Below are positions 1 to 10,013 of a stretch of DNA of 64,000 bases, piece after piece. This stretch comes from Guillardia theta CCMP2712. Lineage: Eukaryota; Cryptophyceae; Pyrenomonadales; Geminigeraceae. The notes beneath the pieces are model-generated. The model was not told the DNA's origin and searched no databases. It saw only the letters and a list, made by a program, of their open reading frames with translations. The stretch covers positions 57,109 to 121,108 of the forward strand of contig NW_005434586.1 in the NCBI RefSeq assembly GCF_000315625.1, read 5' to 3'. How positions within the stretch are numbered: the first letter of the stretch is position 1; every line of letters starts with the position of its first letter. The position numbers and the translations under genes are program-made.

Positions 1-704
1 TCGACTCCTCGACCTCTATTCACAGCTCCCTCCAGTCCCTACACTCGACATTCCCTCCTCCATACATCACCTGCACGATCCCTGACTCGAATGCCACAGC
101 CATGAAGCTTCTCCTCGACTTGCCTCCCTCCTTCGCCAACGACTCAGCACGTCACCTCACCTCACCTCCCCTCCTCTCCTCTCCTCTCCGCTCCCCTCCG
201 CCTCCGCCTCCCCTCCCCTCCCCTCCCCTCCCCTCCTCTCCTCTCCTCTCCTCTCCTCTCCTCTCCTCTCCACCCTCTTTCTTCCAGCTCTTCTCTTCTT
301 CTCTCAGACAGTTCAACTCCTCCTCCCCCTTTTACCTATTCCCCAAACCTCCTTCTTCCTCTATCTTTCCCTCCCCCTCCCCTCCTCCTCCTCCTCTTCC
401 TCCTCACCGGCGGTGCTATACCCACACAGAAATCGACCACTCGCTCCTTCTGCACTTTCTGCTTGCAAGTCACCGACAGGCAAGAAGCAGGAGAGGAGGA
501 GAGTTGAACTACTTCGGAGAGGACGGGCATGTCAGTTTTTTCAAGGAGGAGGAAGAAATGAATCGTTGAAGATGAGTCAAGCACAAAGAAAACCTGCATA
601 AAGAGATTCAAAAACATTCCTTCTCTTCCTCCCTTCTCTCTCCCTCCTCCTCCCTGCTCCTGACCACTCTTTCGTTCCTCCTCCTCCTCCTCCTCTCCCT
701 CCTC

Positions 705-746
<42 letters not shown>

Positions 747-2372
747 TCCTTTTCCTCGCTTCATGTTCCATCAACTCACCGCTGGCCGAGTGGGAGACCA
801 TGCGACGGACACTATTCCTCCTGCCAAGCCGATCAAACATACTGATCCCCCCCCCCTCTCCCTCCTCGCTCCTCGCTCCTCGCTCCTCGCTCCTCGCTCC
901 TCCAGCTTTTCCACTTTCCCCTCCCCTTCTTCCTATCCTCTCTGCTTTTTCTCCTCACCTTCGGCGAAGTTTCGCCATGTTCGTCTCGGCGTCGCGTTTC
1001 TCGTGCTGTAAAGCGATACCGAACCATCTCCCCGCGCCACCTGCTCATCAGCGTTAGAGGAGCGACTGAGAGGGACAAGCTGAAGGATGCAGGAGGAGGA
1101 GAAGCAGCACGAGAACGAGCAGGAGGGAAGCGCAGGGAGCGAGCAGGGAGAGGAGGAAGGAGATAAGGAGGCAGGGGAAGGGGAGGTACCAGGAACGGAT
1201 TTGCTTCCTCCTCTTCAGAAATCCGCAAGGGAAGGATGAAAAGGCAATCGAAGAAACCCGAGTTGCCCCCACCCACCCAAACCCCCCCAACCCCTCCTCC
1301 TCCTCCTCCTCCTCCTCCTCCCACTCGATCCTCTGCTTCCACGAATCTACTGGGCCGCGGGTGCCGCCCAAACCTGTGAGGGGTAAGGGAAGGAAGAAAA
1401 TAGAAGAAGGGAAGAAGATGAGAGAGACAGTGAGAGAGAGAAAGGGACAGGAAGGGAGATGAAGGGAGATGGGCAACCGTACTTGGCAAGTTGGAGGACG
1501 CTGCCGTCCTCGATTCCCAAGAGGATGAGATTGTCGTCCTGCGGATGCAGGCAGAGGGAACCTGAGGGAAGTCAAGGAGAGCAGGAGCAGGAGCGGGAGC
1601 GGGAGCAGGAGCGGGAGCAGGATCTCACAGGCGCGCTGGAGTTTCCACAGGGAGGAGGAGGATTTGTCTCGTTCCTTGTGCATGCTAAGCTGACCGATAC
1701 GGAGAAGCTTCAGGCCTCCACCTGCAGCAAAAGTACCTAGCTCCCGTCCTCCTGCCTCCACTCCCTGCACTCTCCTCCCTCCTCCTCCTCCCCTCTCCTC
1801 TCCCTCGCTCAATCCCCTCTCCTCTCCTTTCCTTCCCTTCTCCTCTCTTCGCTCCCCATTCTCCGTAGGCCTCTCTCCTCTCCTCCTCCTTCCCCCCTCC
1901 TCGCACACCATAAGCCATGTGAATGTCGTCCGGGTCCTGCGGTGAATCAAAAGTCAGAAACAATCTTTTCTTGCCTCTTCCTTCCCCCTCCCCCCACTCT
2001 CCGTTCATCCTCCCTCCTCTCCCCTGCTCTACTTCTCTTCCTCCCCCCCCCCTCATTACTTCGTCTTCTCCCCCGTCATCTTTCGTTCTCTTTCACTCAC
2101 CTCTACCACTATGATCGACCAGAAAATATTCTTTCCCTCCTCGTCTGTCGATACCACCTGCTCCAGGGTCAAACTATCCCCTCCAACTTGTTTCTGACAC
2201 TGTCTCCTCCTCTCACCCTCCCTCCTCCCCTCCTCCTCCTCCTCCTCCTCCTCCTCCTCCTCCTCCTCCTCCTCCATTACTTGTGATCTTTGCCTACCCT
2301 CTGCCTGCTCCAACGGTCAGCAGGACAACAGTGTCAGAGAATTGAAGGGAAGGAGCCCAACCATGGCTCAAA

Positions 2373-2437
<65 letters not shown>

Positions 2438-5353
2438 CAGATGGAGCAGGAGGAGCAGGAGGAGCGTTACCTGCAAAGAACGGTTGAGGACGTCGACCTT
2501 TGTGATTGTCAGGCTCGGAAGCATAAGTCGAAGAAGGGACAAGGAGGAGAAGTGGGTAGGAGGATGGAGGAGAGGAGGAGGAGGAGAACAAAGAGAGGGA
2601 GGAGGAAGAGGAGGAGGAAAGAAAAGGAGGAGGGCTAGCGATGGTGATTGTTACGTACCCCAACGATACGAGCGCAGTGAGAGTTGCCGTCTTTGATGGA
2701 GCTGAACTCGGAGCTGAACTCGGAGAGCGAGGAGGAAGAACAAGAATGCGAGAGGAAGGGGGAGGAGGAGGGAAGATGAAAAGAAAAGGAGGGAAGAAGA
2801 GAGGGCGGAAGAGGGAGCCAGTGTGGGGAGCAAGTGATCACTTCAAGTCAAGTAGGAGAAGGAAACTTTACGTGTATGCTGGGAGATGGACGTGAAGAGG
2901 TTCAGAGGAGGAAGCAACCTGGAAAGCAGCGGTTCAAATTGTGCTGGAAGAAAACAGGGAAAGGAAGGAGGAGAAGGGGGGGGGAGAAATGAAAAGTAGG
3001 TTTGGGAAGAGAAAATTAGGAGAAGCGAGTACAAGATTGAAGAAGGAAGGGAGGAAGAGAAAGGAAGGGAAGGGAATAAGCGAGGCAACAAAGAGCGGCA
3101 ATGGGGAAGGAAAATTGAGCAGAAGAAATGGAAACGGAAGGGAACGGAATGCAAAGGAACTAGAGGATGGGGAGGGAGGGAAAGCGAGAGAAGAGGGAGG
3201 GAGGGAGGGAGGAGGAGGAGGAGGAGGAGGATTGTTAGCAGGCACTAGGCACCTCATGGACGAGGAAGTCGTTGTCGAGGTCCCAAAGAGATATAGTCCC
3301 CTCTTCGCTCCCAACCTGAAACCCCATGAGGACAAGAGGAGGACGAGGACGAGGACGAGGGGCTCACAATGAGCAGGCAGCGGCCGTCGACTGAGGAGGA
3401 GGAGAAGCAGGTGGGAACAGAGTGAGTCGCGAGGACTTTCCAGTGCTCGGAGAGGTTGTCCAGCTGAAGACGAGCTTGTCAGTTATGTTTGCGGGAAGTT
3501 TGATGTAGTTTGAGACCTTCCAGACGACAATGAAGTGGTTGAAATCGTTCTCGTCGACATCTCTTGTTGCCTTGCAGGAGAAACTGGCGAAGATGTCAGA
3601 TACCCTCCCTCCCTCACTCCCTCCCTCACTCACTCACTCACTCCCTCACTCACTCACTCACTCACTCACTCACTCACTCACTCACTCACTCACTCACTCA
3701 CTCACTCACTCACTCACTCACCCTCCCCTCCCCTCCCCTCCCCTCCCTCCCTCCCTCCCTCCCTCCCTCCTTGCCCCTTCTTCTCTTCTCACCACAGTAT
3801 CTTGCTCCTTCCGTCGCTCTGCATCACCTTCACCCCTTCAAGACCCGCAAACTTCTGTGGGAACATCAACTAGCCGGCAGACAGCTGGGCGAGTGACCTG
3901 GAGGAACTTCGAAGAACATAGAGAAACAGTACTGGAAAAACTGCAAGTTTATATCAGACTCCTCCTCCTTCCCTCCCTCCCTCTCCCACCCTTCTTCCCT
4001 CCCCTCCTTCCCTCCTTCCTTCGCTCCCTCTCCCTCCCTCCCCTCCTGCCCTCCCTCCCCTCCTTCTCTTCCTCCCTCAACCCCCCTCCTACCACTCCCT
4101 CGTCTGCTCTTCCTCCTCCTCTCCCTGCTCCTGCTCCAAGTGCTCGTCCTTTTCCTCTCGTCTCCTCTTGTCCTCTTCTACCTTGTGGCGGCATTGGAAG
4201 TCCGCGCCTGCAGAGATGCCATGAGCCTTCGGAAAGGAGGCAGAGGAGGCAGAGGAGGTCCGAAGGGAAGCTCGGGAACAGCAATAGGGAGGCAGATAGT
4301 CGTAGGGAGAGGTTAGGTAACGAGCAGAGAAGGGGGATGGGCGGGACAAGGGAGGGCTTGCAATGGAAGGACGAGAAAGAGGCGGAAAGAAACCTCTGCT
4401 GCCATGAAAGCCTCCACAGGGTTCGTTCGCTTCTGCGTCTCTTTCCTGCCTCACAGGTGAGAGGAAATGGTGGAAGGAAGGGAGAAGGACGAGGACGAGG
4501 ACGAGAGCGAGAGAGAGGAGGTTGGAGGATCTTACGCAGCCTCATCGAGGAGGTTGAGCATGACAGGCTCCACGCGCTTGAGAAAAGCGACAAGTTTCGA
4601 AGTGTCCTGAGGAGTTAAGCTGACAGAGGGAAGAGGAAGAGACGAATGAAGGAAGGGATGAGGGAGGTCAGAGAGAGGAAGGAAAGGGAGAGGAGAGGAT
4701 GCAAAGAAGGGAGAGAGGTTGGAAAGGAGGCAGGCAGGAAAGATTCATACCTGACCCAAAAGATTGCTAACTTCTCCTTTTGCTGGAGTGAAAGTTAAAT
4801 TGCACTCTCTTCGTATCTTCTTTCCCCTCCCCTGCAGACTCCCCTGCTCTCCCCTAATCTCTTTCTGCATATTGTTTCCCCTTTCCTCCGCAAACTTTCC
4901 CTCTCCTCCTTTCTTCTTCATCTTCATCATCACCATCACTATCACCATCACCATCGTCACCTCCGTATTCATCAATGTCAATCAGCACCTCCGCCGTTAT
5001 CCTCAACTTTCAATGGCTCATTTCTTACCTAAGTCATCTAATCTCTTCTGTCGATCTTTTCTCTTCTCGTAATGCGTTCGCGACAACAAATCGTCAGGAC
5101 ACTGTCAGCGCGTAAGAGAGAAGAACAACGATTTGTCATCTCAGATTGACCTGCATGCCCGCATGCGAGCGAACGATGACTTCGGTTTGTGAGTCAAAGT
5201 CCCTTTGCTTGCTGCTGTCTGGACACTGAAATGGTCGTCAACTCCTCAATGCTCATATCGAACTTCAGCATCATCTCAATCATCTCCATCATCTCCATCG
5301 TCGTCTTCACCACCATGGCCATCAAAATCATCTCCACATCATGTTACCGTAAC

Positions 5354-5437
<84 letters not shown>

Positions 5438-6885
5438 TGCCACCACTACCACTACCACTACCACTACCACTACCACTACCACTACCGGCAGCATAAAACA
5501 ACATTATCGCAGTCATCATCTCTATCATAATCTGCATCAACGTCTTGTTTCATCATTGCCGTCACTCCTCACCTGAGATGCCATGCTCAATTTCCCTGCT
5601 CGCGAGATCCCTCTGGCGTAGAGCTCGAAGAGTGAGAGAGGAGGCATGTCCAGAATCGTCTTCGTGCCACAGTCCTGACATTCACCGTTAGGAGGAGAGA
5701 AGAGGAGCAGGAGGCGAGAAGAGGAGTAGGAGGAGAGAAGAGAAGCAGGAGTAGAGAAGAGGAGTAGGAGTAGAGAAGAGGAGTAGAGAAGAGGAGTAGG
5801 AGGAGCAAGAGGTGCAGGAGCAGGAAAGGAGCAGCAGGAGCAGCAGAGGAGACAAGACTCACAGAGAGTTTGACTTTGCCGCTCGTCACGAGCTCCTCAA
5901 ACTTCTTCTTGCGATGGCGAGAGAGCGCAGCCTGGTCGGCATGGTTGAGCCTGACTGAGGACGATGCAGCTGTCGGGTCCACAAACTTTCGCTCCTGCCC
6001 ACACCCTTGAGAGGCTTCGACCGAGACTTCATGACACTCACGCGCGTGGGAGGAGCGACAGGCGAAGAGTTTCCGCTGAGATTCTCCTGCGTGCTCCCGC
6101 CAGGTACATGAGGGAAGTTCTTTGAGGCAGGAGGGCCTGTCACTTCAACTTCTCCTCAGAATTGTTCGACCTTCCTCCTCCTCTCTTGTTCGAACTCCCT
6201 CTTCCTCTCTTACCTTCTTGCTGTGTCTGCTTGGATAACTTGGCGTTCTCAAGCTCCATGGCGCGTCTGACCTCCAGTACCTGCACATGCAAACTTCACG
6301 CTTGTCGCAAGCATCACTTTGACTGCCTTGGGGTCAAACTTTTCACTGGACGATCTCTCCTGCTTGTCTCTCTGCAGCAGCAGGACAACATCAGGCATCA
6401 CGATGAGCATGGCGACATGCTCACCTCCTTGTGCGCTGGGGAACGTGATGCCTTGGTGGCGGGCTCTGGGTTGTCGTCTTCGAAATCTTCCTCATACTCC
6501 TTGTAGGAAAGTCATCAACCTGATGGATCCCTGACTCTACTTCCTCCCTATCCTCTTCCTCTTCCTCTTCCTATCCTTCCCTCCCTCCCTCCCTCTCACT
6601 CACTCACTCTCACTCTCTCTTTTCCCAATCCTCCCAATCCTTCTCCCTCCTTTTTTCTCACTCACCCACCACCACTCACACTCTTCCTAACTTCCATCTC
6701 TCCCTCTCCCTCTCCCTCTCCCTCTCCCTCTCCCTCCTCTCCCTCTCCCTCTCCCTCTCCCTCCTCTCCCTCTCCCTCTCCCTCTCCCTCTCCCTCTCCC
6801 TCTCCCTCTCCCTCTCCCTCGCCCTCCTCTCCCTCTCCCTCTCTCTGCTCCTCACCTCGAAATCTTCATCTTCGTAGTCGCTCAT
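1..6885 (-). CDS. DYNC2I1: Dynein-2 intermediate chain, WDR60/DYNC2I1-like (3' end off window)
   Basis: WD-repeat intermediate chain of the cytoplasmic dynein-2 (retrograde intraflagellar transport) motor. It is recovered only by splicing many small exons. The start is at 6885 (MSDYEDEDFE), then exons 6499-6425 (EYEEDFEDDNPEP), 6280-6214, 6142-6042, 5994-5863 and 5674-5573 (ILDMPPLSLFELYARG), all in frame with GT-AG borders. Later exon pieces on the same strand read FLKRVEPVMLNLLDEA (about 4.6 kb), VGSEEGTISLWDLDND (3.3 kb), DEEGKNIFWSIIVVE (2.1 kb), GGLKLLRIGQLS (1.7 kb), NLILLGIEDGSVLQLAK (1.5 kb), VARGDGSVSLYSTRNATP (1.0 kb) and GIVSVAWSPTRPA (0.8 kb). Their order and wording match the WDR60 family from the acidic N-terminus through the WD40 blades. 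Several middle exons are not resolved. Introns carry long microsatellites. The C-terminal blade continues past position 1. The family call is firm; exact exon borders below 5.5 kb are approximate. Confidence 0.8.
160..275. repeat. Polypyrimidine tract (CTCCT/CCCT)
   Basis: This C/T-rich tract, with a few interrupting A and G bases near its start, lies in an intron of the dynein intermediate chain gene. Similar tracts recur at 640-745, 1,760-1,905, 1,980-2,110 and 3,960-4,130. They generate long Pro/Ser/Leu or Glu/Arg ORFs in several frames that are not genes. Confidence 0.85.
2377..2433. repeat. Hexanucleotide microsatellite (AGCAGG)n
   Basis: Near-perfect AGCAGG/GGAGCA hexamer array within an intron. 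The same hexamer recurs at about 19,617-19,660 and 22,530-22,608 in EF4 introns, so it is a favoured repeat unit of this genome. Confidence 0.85.
3605..3770. repeat. Tetranucleotide array (CTCA)n then (CCCT)n
   Basis: About 110 bases of CTCA repeats are followed by CCCT repeats. The array is intronic in the minus-strand dynein intermediate chain gene, just upstream (minus-strand sense) of an exon reading DIFASFSCKATRDVDE. Confidence 0.85.
5357..5486. repeat. Trinucleotide (CAT)n array followed by (CACTAC)n
   Basis: About 27 CAT units are followed by CACTAC hexamers, inside a dynein intermediate chain intron. The poly-His and poly-Asp ORFs across it are translation artefacts. Confidence 0.9.
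6688..6840. repeat. Hexanucleotide array (CTCCCT)n
   Basis: Long CTCCCT hexamer array with occasional CTC breaks. It fills most of the first intron of the dynein intermediate chain gene, between the MSDYEDEDFE exon and the EYEEDFEDD exon. Confidence 0.9.
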
Positions 6886-7217
6886 GGCGTCAGTTTCCCG
6901 CACTTCTCGCCTTTGTCTATAACCCACAACCCACCTGCTTCCCTTGAATTAATTAAGACCTTTACTAGTAAAATTGGTATCTTGACCCCTTCCCATTTCC
7001 CCTGCCCGTTTCCCCTCCGACCAGTAGCTCTGCTTGTTTCAGATAGGGCGGATGACCGCATTCCTGACAGGTGGGGCTGAGTAGACGATGAGAGGAGGGC
7101 GGGAGGAGGGAGGGGAGAGGGAAGGTGGGTAGAGGAAGGAATGGAGAGGGAGGAAAGAGAGGAAGGGCAACGGAGGAAGGAGAGGAGAGGCAGGACAAGT
7201 AATCGTTCCGAGTTGAC
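6886..7217. other. Divergent intergenic region
   Basis: 332 bases separate the divergent starts of the dynein intermediate chain and archease genes. A short AT-rich patch lies at about 6,945-6,975 (TTAATTAAG, ACTAGT). The right half is purine-rich. No coding signal was seen; it probably holds both promoters. Confidence 0.5.
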
Positions 7218-8151
7218 ATGGGTTCAACAGGGGTTTTGCTCGTCCTTCACCTTCAAGCTCTGTCTTCCTCGCTCGTTTCAAAGCCGCTCATGAGCATGGA
7301 TCCCAACTCCATCGAGCCGCTTCCTGCCAGACCGCGACAAGCCTTCGGAAGAGCCAGACATCTTCGAGGAGGGGGGGGGGAAGTGAAAGTAGCAAGTCAG
7401 GGTGAATGTGTGGAGTATCAAGGGAACCTGGGTCAGGACGACAAGTCATTCACGGATGTAGTCAACTACGAGTACCTCGATCATACGGCTGACGTACAGT
7501 TCCACTCCTGGGGGAAGACCAAGGAAGAAGCTTTCGAACAGGTCAAGTTCAACTCCTCCCTCCTCCTCCTCTCCTCCCCCTCCTCTCCTCCCCCTCCTCA
7601 CCTCTTCCCCTCACAGGCAGTGGTCTGCATGTTCTCTTACATCACCGACCTGCCAACGGTGGAGCTGCGAGCAAGCAACACGGTTGAGGTGAGAGTAGGG
7701 CGAGAGACATGCGAGAAGTCGATGACTGGCCGATGAAGGTCACAGGGAGGGACTTGCAGAGTCTGCTGTACGCCTTCATGGACGAGTTTCTCTTTCAGTT
7801 CTCGGTAACAGCTGCGCTTGCCTCCCTCCCGCGCGCTGACTGTTGTACAGGTTGATGGGCACGTGGCAAGGCAAGTCAAGATCCTCGAGTTCGACGAGAC
7901 GAACTTTCGGTGCATGTCTAAATGTCCTTGCGACAAGTACTCATGCTTTTCAAAGGATAAAAGCAGAGGGTTATGGAGAGAAATTTCAGGTTTGATGATG
8001 ATGAGTGTGCGAGTGTAGGCTGAGTAGGTGCCGTATCCAGCCCAGGACGAAACATCCGCAAGGGACGGAGGTGAAGGCGATAACGTATTCTGCCATGCAG
8101 ATCAAGATCGAGAACGATCGGACAGACATCTATGTCATCGTGGACATCTAG
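7218..8151 (+). CDS. Archease (tRNA ligase co-factor)
   Basis: Archease activates RtcB-type RNA ligase in tRNA splicing by promoting guanylylation of the ligase. Six exons join in frame: 7218-7541, 7617-7688, 7739-7804, 7851-7909, 7956-7989 and 8041-8151, giving 221 aa. Introns are 46-75 nt. The family signature is complete: YEYLDHTADVQFHSWG, AFEQAVVCMFSYITDLPTVE, LQSLLYAFMDEFLFQFS, VKILEFDETNFR, IKAEGYGEKF, EVKAITYSAMQI and the C-terminal YVIVDI. The Asp/His pair of DHTADV and the terminal Asp are the conserved metal-binding positions of the family. The core is about 150 aa, so the N-terminal 70 residues are extra. Initiation at 7290 (MSMDPNS) would give 197 aa; the longer start adds a hydrophobic stretch that could be a targeting leader. 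Confidence 0.95.
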
Positions 8152-8301
8152 AGTTGATTGAATCTTTATGTGTCACAGTTACGGCCTTGCGTGTGTTATT
8201 AAGACTTGAAGGGGGTGGGAGGCAGCAGTTCATGTGGGGGGTGGGAGATGTACAACAGCTTTCGACGCTCTGGCCTCTTTTATCCCTTTCGATCGCTTCC
8301 T

Positions 8302-9622
8302 TCATGACAACTTTCCCTCCCTCTTCCACTTGCGGTGCATCACAGTATTGAGCCAGTTGGAGTAGAAGACCTGCACGCAAGCTAAGCTAAGCTCTCTTTC
8401 CTCCTTGAGAGTTTTCGTCACCTGGCCGGGGGTCTGCCATGTCAGGACCGGCGTGTTCTTGGGGTCGTCTCCTGCACGCCCTTCAGTCTCTGCCGTCGAG
8501 AAGTCCTGGCAGCCTCGCTCACCTGGATAGTACTGGTTGGGAATGTGAATCGGCTCCCCTGTTGGCGTCCCCTTCACTAGATCGCGCCTGTACTCTCCGT
8601 CCAGTGTGTCCACATCGTACTCGAAGTGGTTGATCATGTGCGCGTGCCCCAGGTCCTCGTCCCAGACCAGCCCGGGCCCGGCTTCCTCCGGCCCATCAAG
8701 AAGGATCTGCGAGAGGAGGAGGATGAGGGGCAGCATTATGCAGCATCATGGCTGTTACCTCGAGCTTCGGGTTCGAGATGATGTCGTCTCTCTTCCAGGT
8801 GGTATGGCGGGAAACGGGAATGCCGACATGGTCGGGGATCGCCTGCACAGGGGAGTGAGCGGCAGGAGCTCGAGCGCTCTTCCGTTGCCTGAACGAGCAT
8901 GCGATCCTTGGAGGAGATCTTGTGATCGAAGACACCGAAGACTTTGCGAGGGGTGATGTGCTTCTTCACGCCATGGAAGTGCCACAGCGAGGCCATGGCT
9001 CCCCAACACAGTGAGAGTATGCCTGCATCCATCTTTCTGACGTCTTCGAAGAAGTCTTGAAGCTCTTTCCAGTATGCAACCTGGCCATGCAGTCATCTCC
9101 TTCCCATCTCTCCTCCTTCCCTCCCTTCCCCGCTTTCTTCTCACCCCAACCTTCCCTCCTCCGCCTCCTCCCCCCCTTCCTCATTGCAGCAACCTGTTCA
9201 AAGTCTAGATGCTCAATGGGAGCCCCTGTTAAAATGATCCCGTCGTACTTCTCCCCTTTCACCTCGTTGAACCGCTTGTAAAACTTCTCCAGGTGCCCTG
9301 GCGTGGAGTTCTTGCCCGAGTAGGTGTTGGGAACGACCCACGCGATGTCAGACGCCACGGGTGAGCGAGCGAGCATCCGGCAGAGCTGTAGTTCCGTCGA
9401 TTCTTTGAGGGGCATCAGGTTCACGATGCATATCCTCAAGCTGGAGATAGTCGGGGGCGGCTTTGACTGCGAGCTTTCCACCCATGCTTTCTCTTCCCTG
9501 AGACTCTTGTAGGCTTGCAGGTCTGGATGCAGGATGGCGGGCAGCCTCGAGGCACGGCTGACGTGAAATGCTCTCACAGCGGATCCTGAGAGCAAGCGAG
9601 CAGGGCGATGAAACGCGAGCAT
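8302..9622 (-). CDS. metA: Homoserine O-acyltransferase (MetA family)
   Basis: Activates the homoserine hydroxyl group for methionine synthesis. Six exons: 9622-9194, 9080-8889, 8842-8759, 8706-8523, 8471-8422 and 8370-8302, giving 335 aa. The intron after 8889 is GC-AG (46 nt); three others are 51-52 nt. Motifs in order: NLMPLKESTELQL, GIILTGAPIEHLDFEQ, LSLCWGAMASLWHFHG (nucleophile Cys), FGVFDHKI, INHFEYDVDTL (catalytic His and Glu), YYPGDDPKNTPVLTW and SNWLN near the C-terminus. The Glu in TGAPIE is the position known in bacterial MetA to favour acetyl-CoA over succinyl-CoA. The first 30 residues are Arg/Ser-rich without acids (RPARLLSGSAVRAFHVSR), like a mitochondrial or plastid leader. 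The family is mostly bacterial, which suggests acquisition by transfer. Confidence 0.95.
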
Positions 9623-10013
9623 CCCTGCCAGTTTCTAGACCAGGAGGAAAGAGAGGAGGGAGAGGAGAAGATAAGAGAAGAGACCTGCGAGGAGGGGCGA
9701 GGGGCGGGGAAGAGAAAACCAGGCAACGGATCGCTCGTGCGGGGGAGCAGGTGAGGGAGGAGGAGCCGGAGTTCGCAACGCGGACAGTACTACAAAGATT
9801 CGTCTCAGTACATTCACACCGGTACAAGATACTATTTAAAAAGTTTCTATGGTGGGTAGGGTACTAATTATTTTGTTGCGTTCTGCTTTCAAGACGTAGG
9901 AGAGAAAAATTGAGGGGATGAGGGGGATGCACGAAAAAGGGCCTGAGAGGGGACGAGGGAAATCATGGGTGGGGACGAGGGTCTGTTGTGAAGGGGCATG
10001 AAAAACAGATGAA
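9623..10013. other. Divergent intergenic region
   Basis: 391 bases lie between the divergent MetA and coiled-coil genes. The left half is purine-rich; a short AT-rich patch (TACTATTTAAAAAG) lies at about 9,828-9,845. No coding exon was recognised. Confidence 0.45.

Noticed and set aside
102-764. Pro/Ser-rich and Asp/Glu-rich ORFs on both strands
   Set aside because: Frame-shadows of pyrimidine repeats in introns; the real exons on the minus strand (VFFVLDSSSTIHFF and others) are short and fit the dynein chain.
3530-4618. 362-aa plus-strand ORF (Ser/His/Pro/Leu-rich)
   Set aside because: Built from CTCA and CCCT arrays; minus-strand exons of the dynein chain cover the unique parts.
5328-5540. 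Poly-His and poly-Asp ORFs
   Set aside because: Translation of the (CAT)n array inside an intron.
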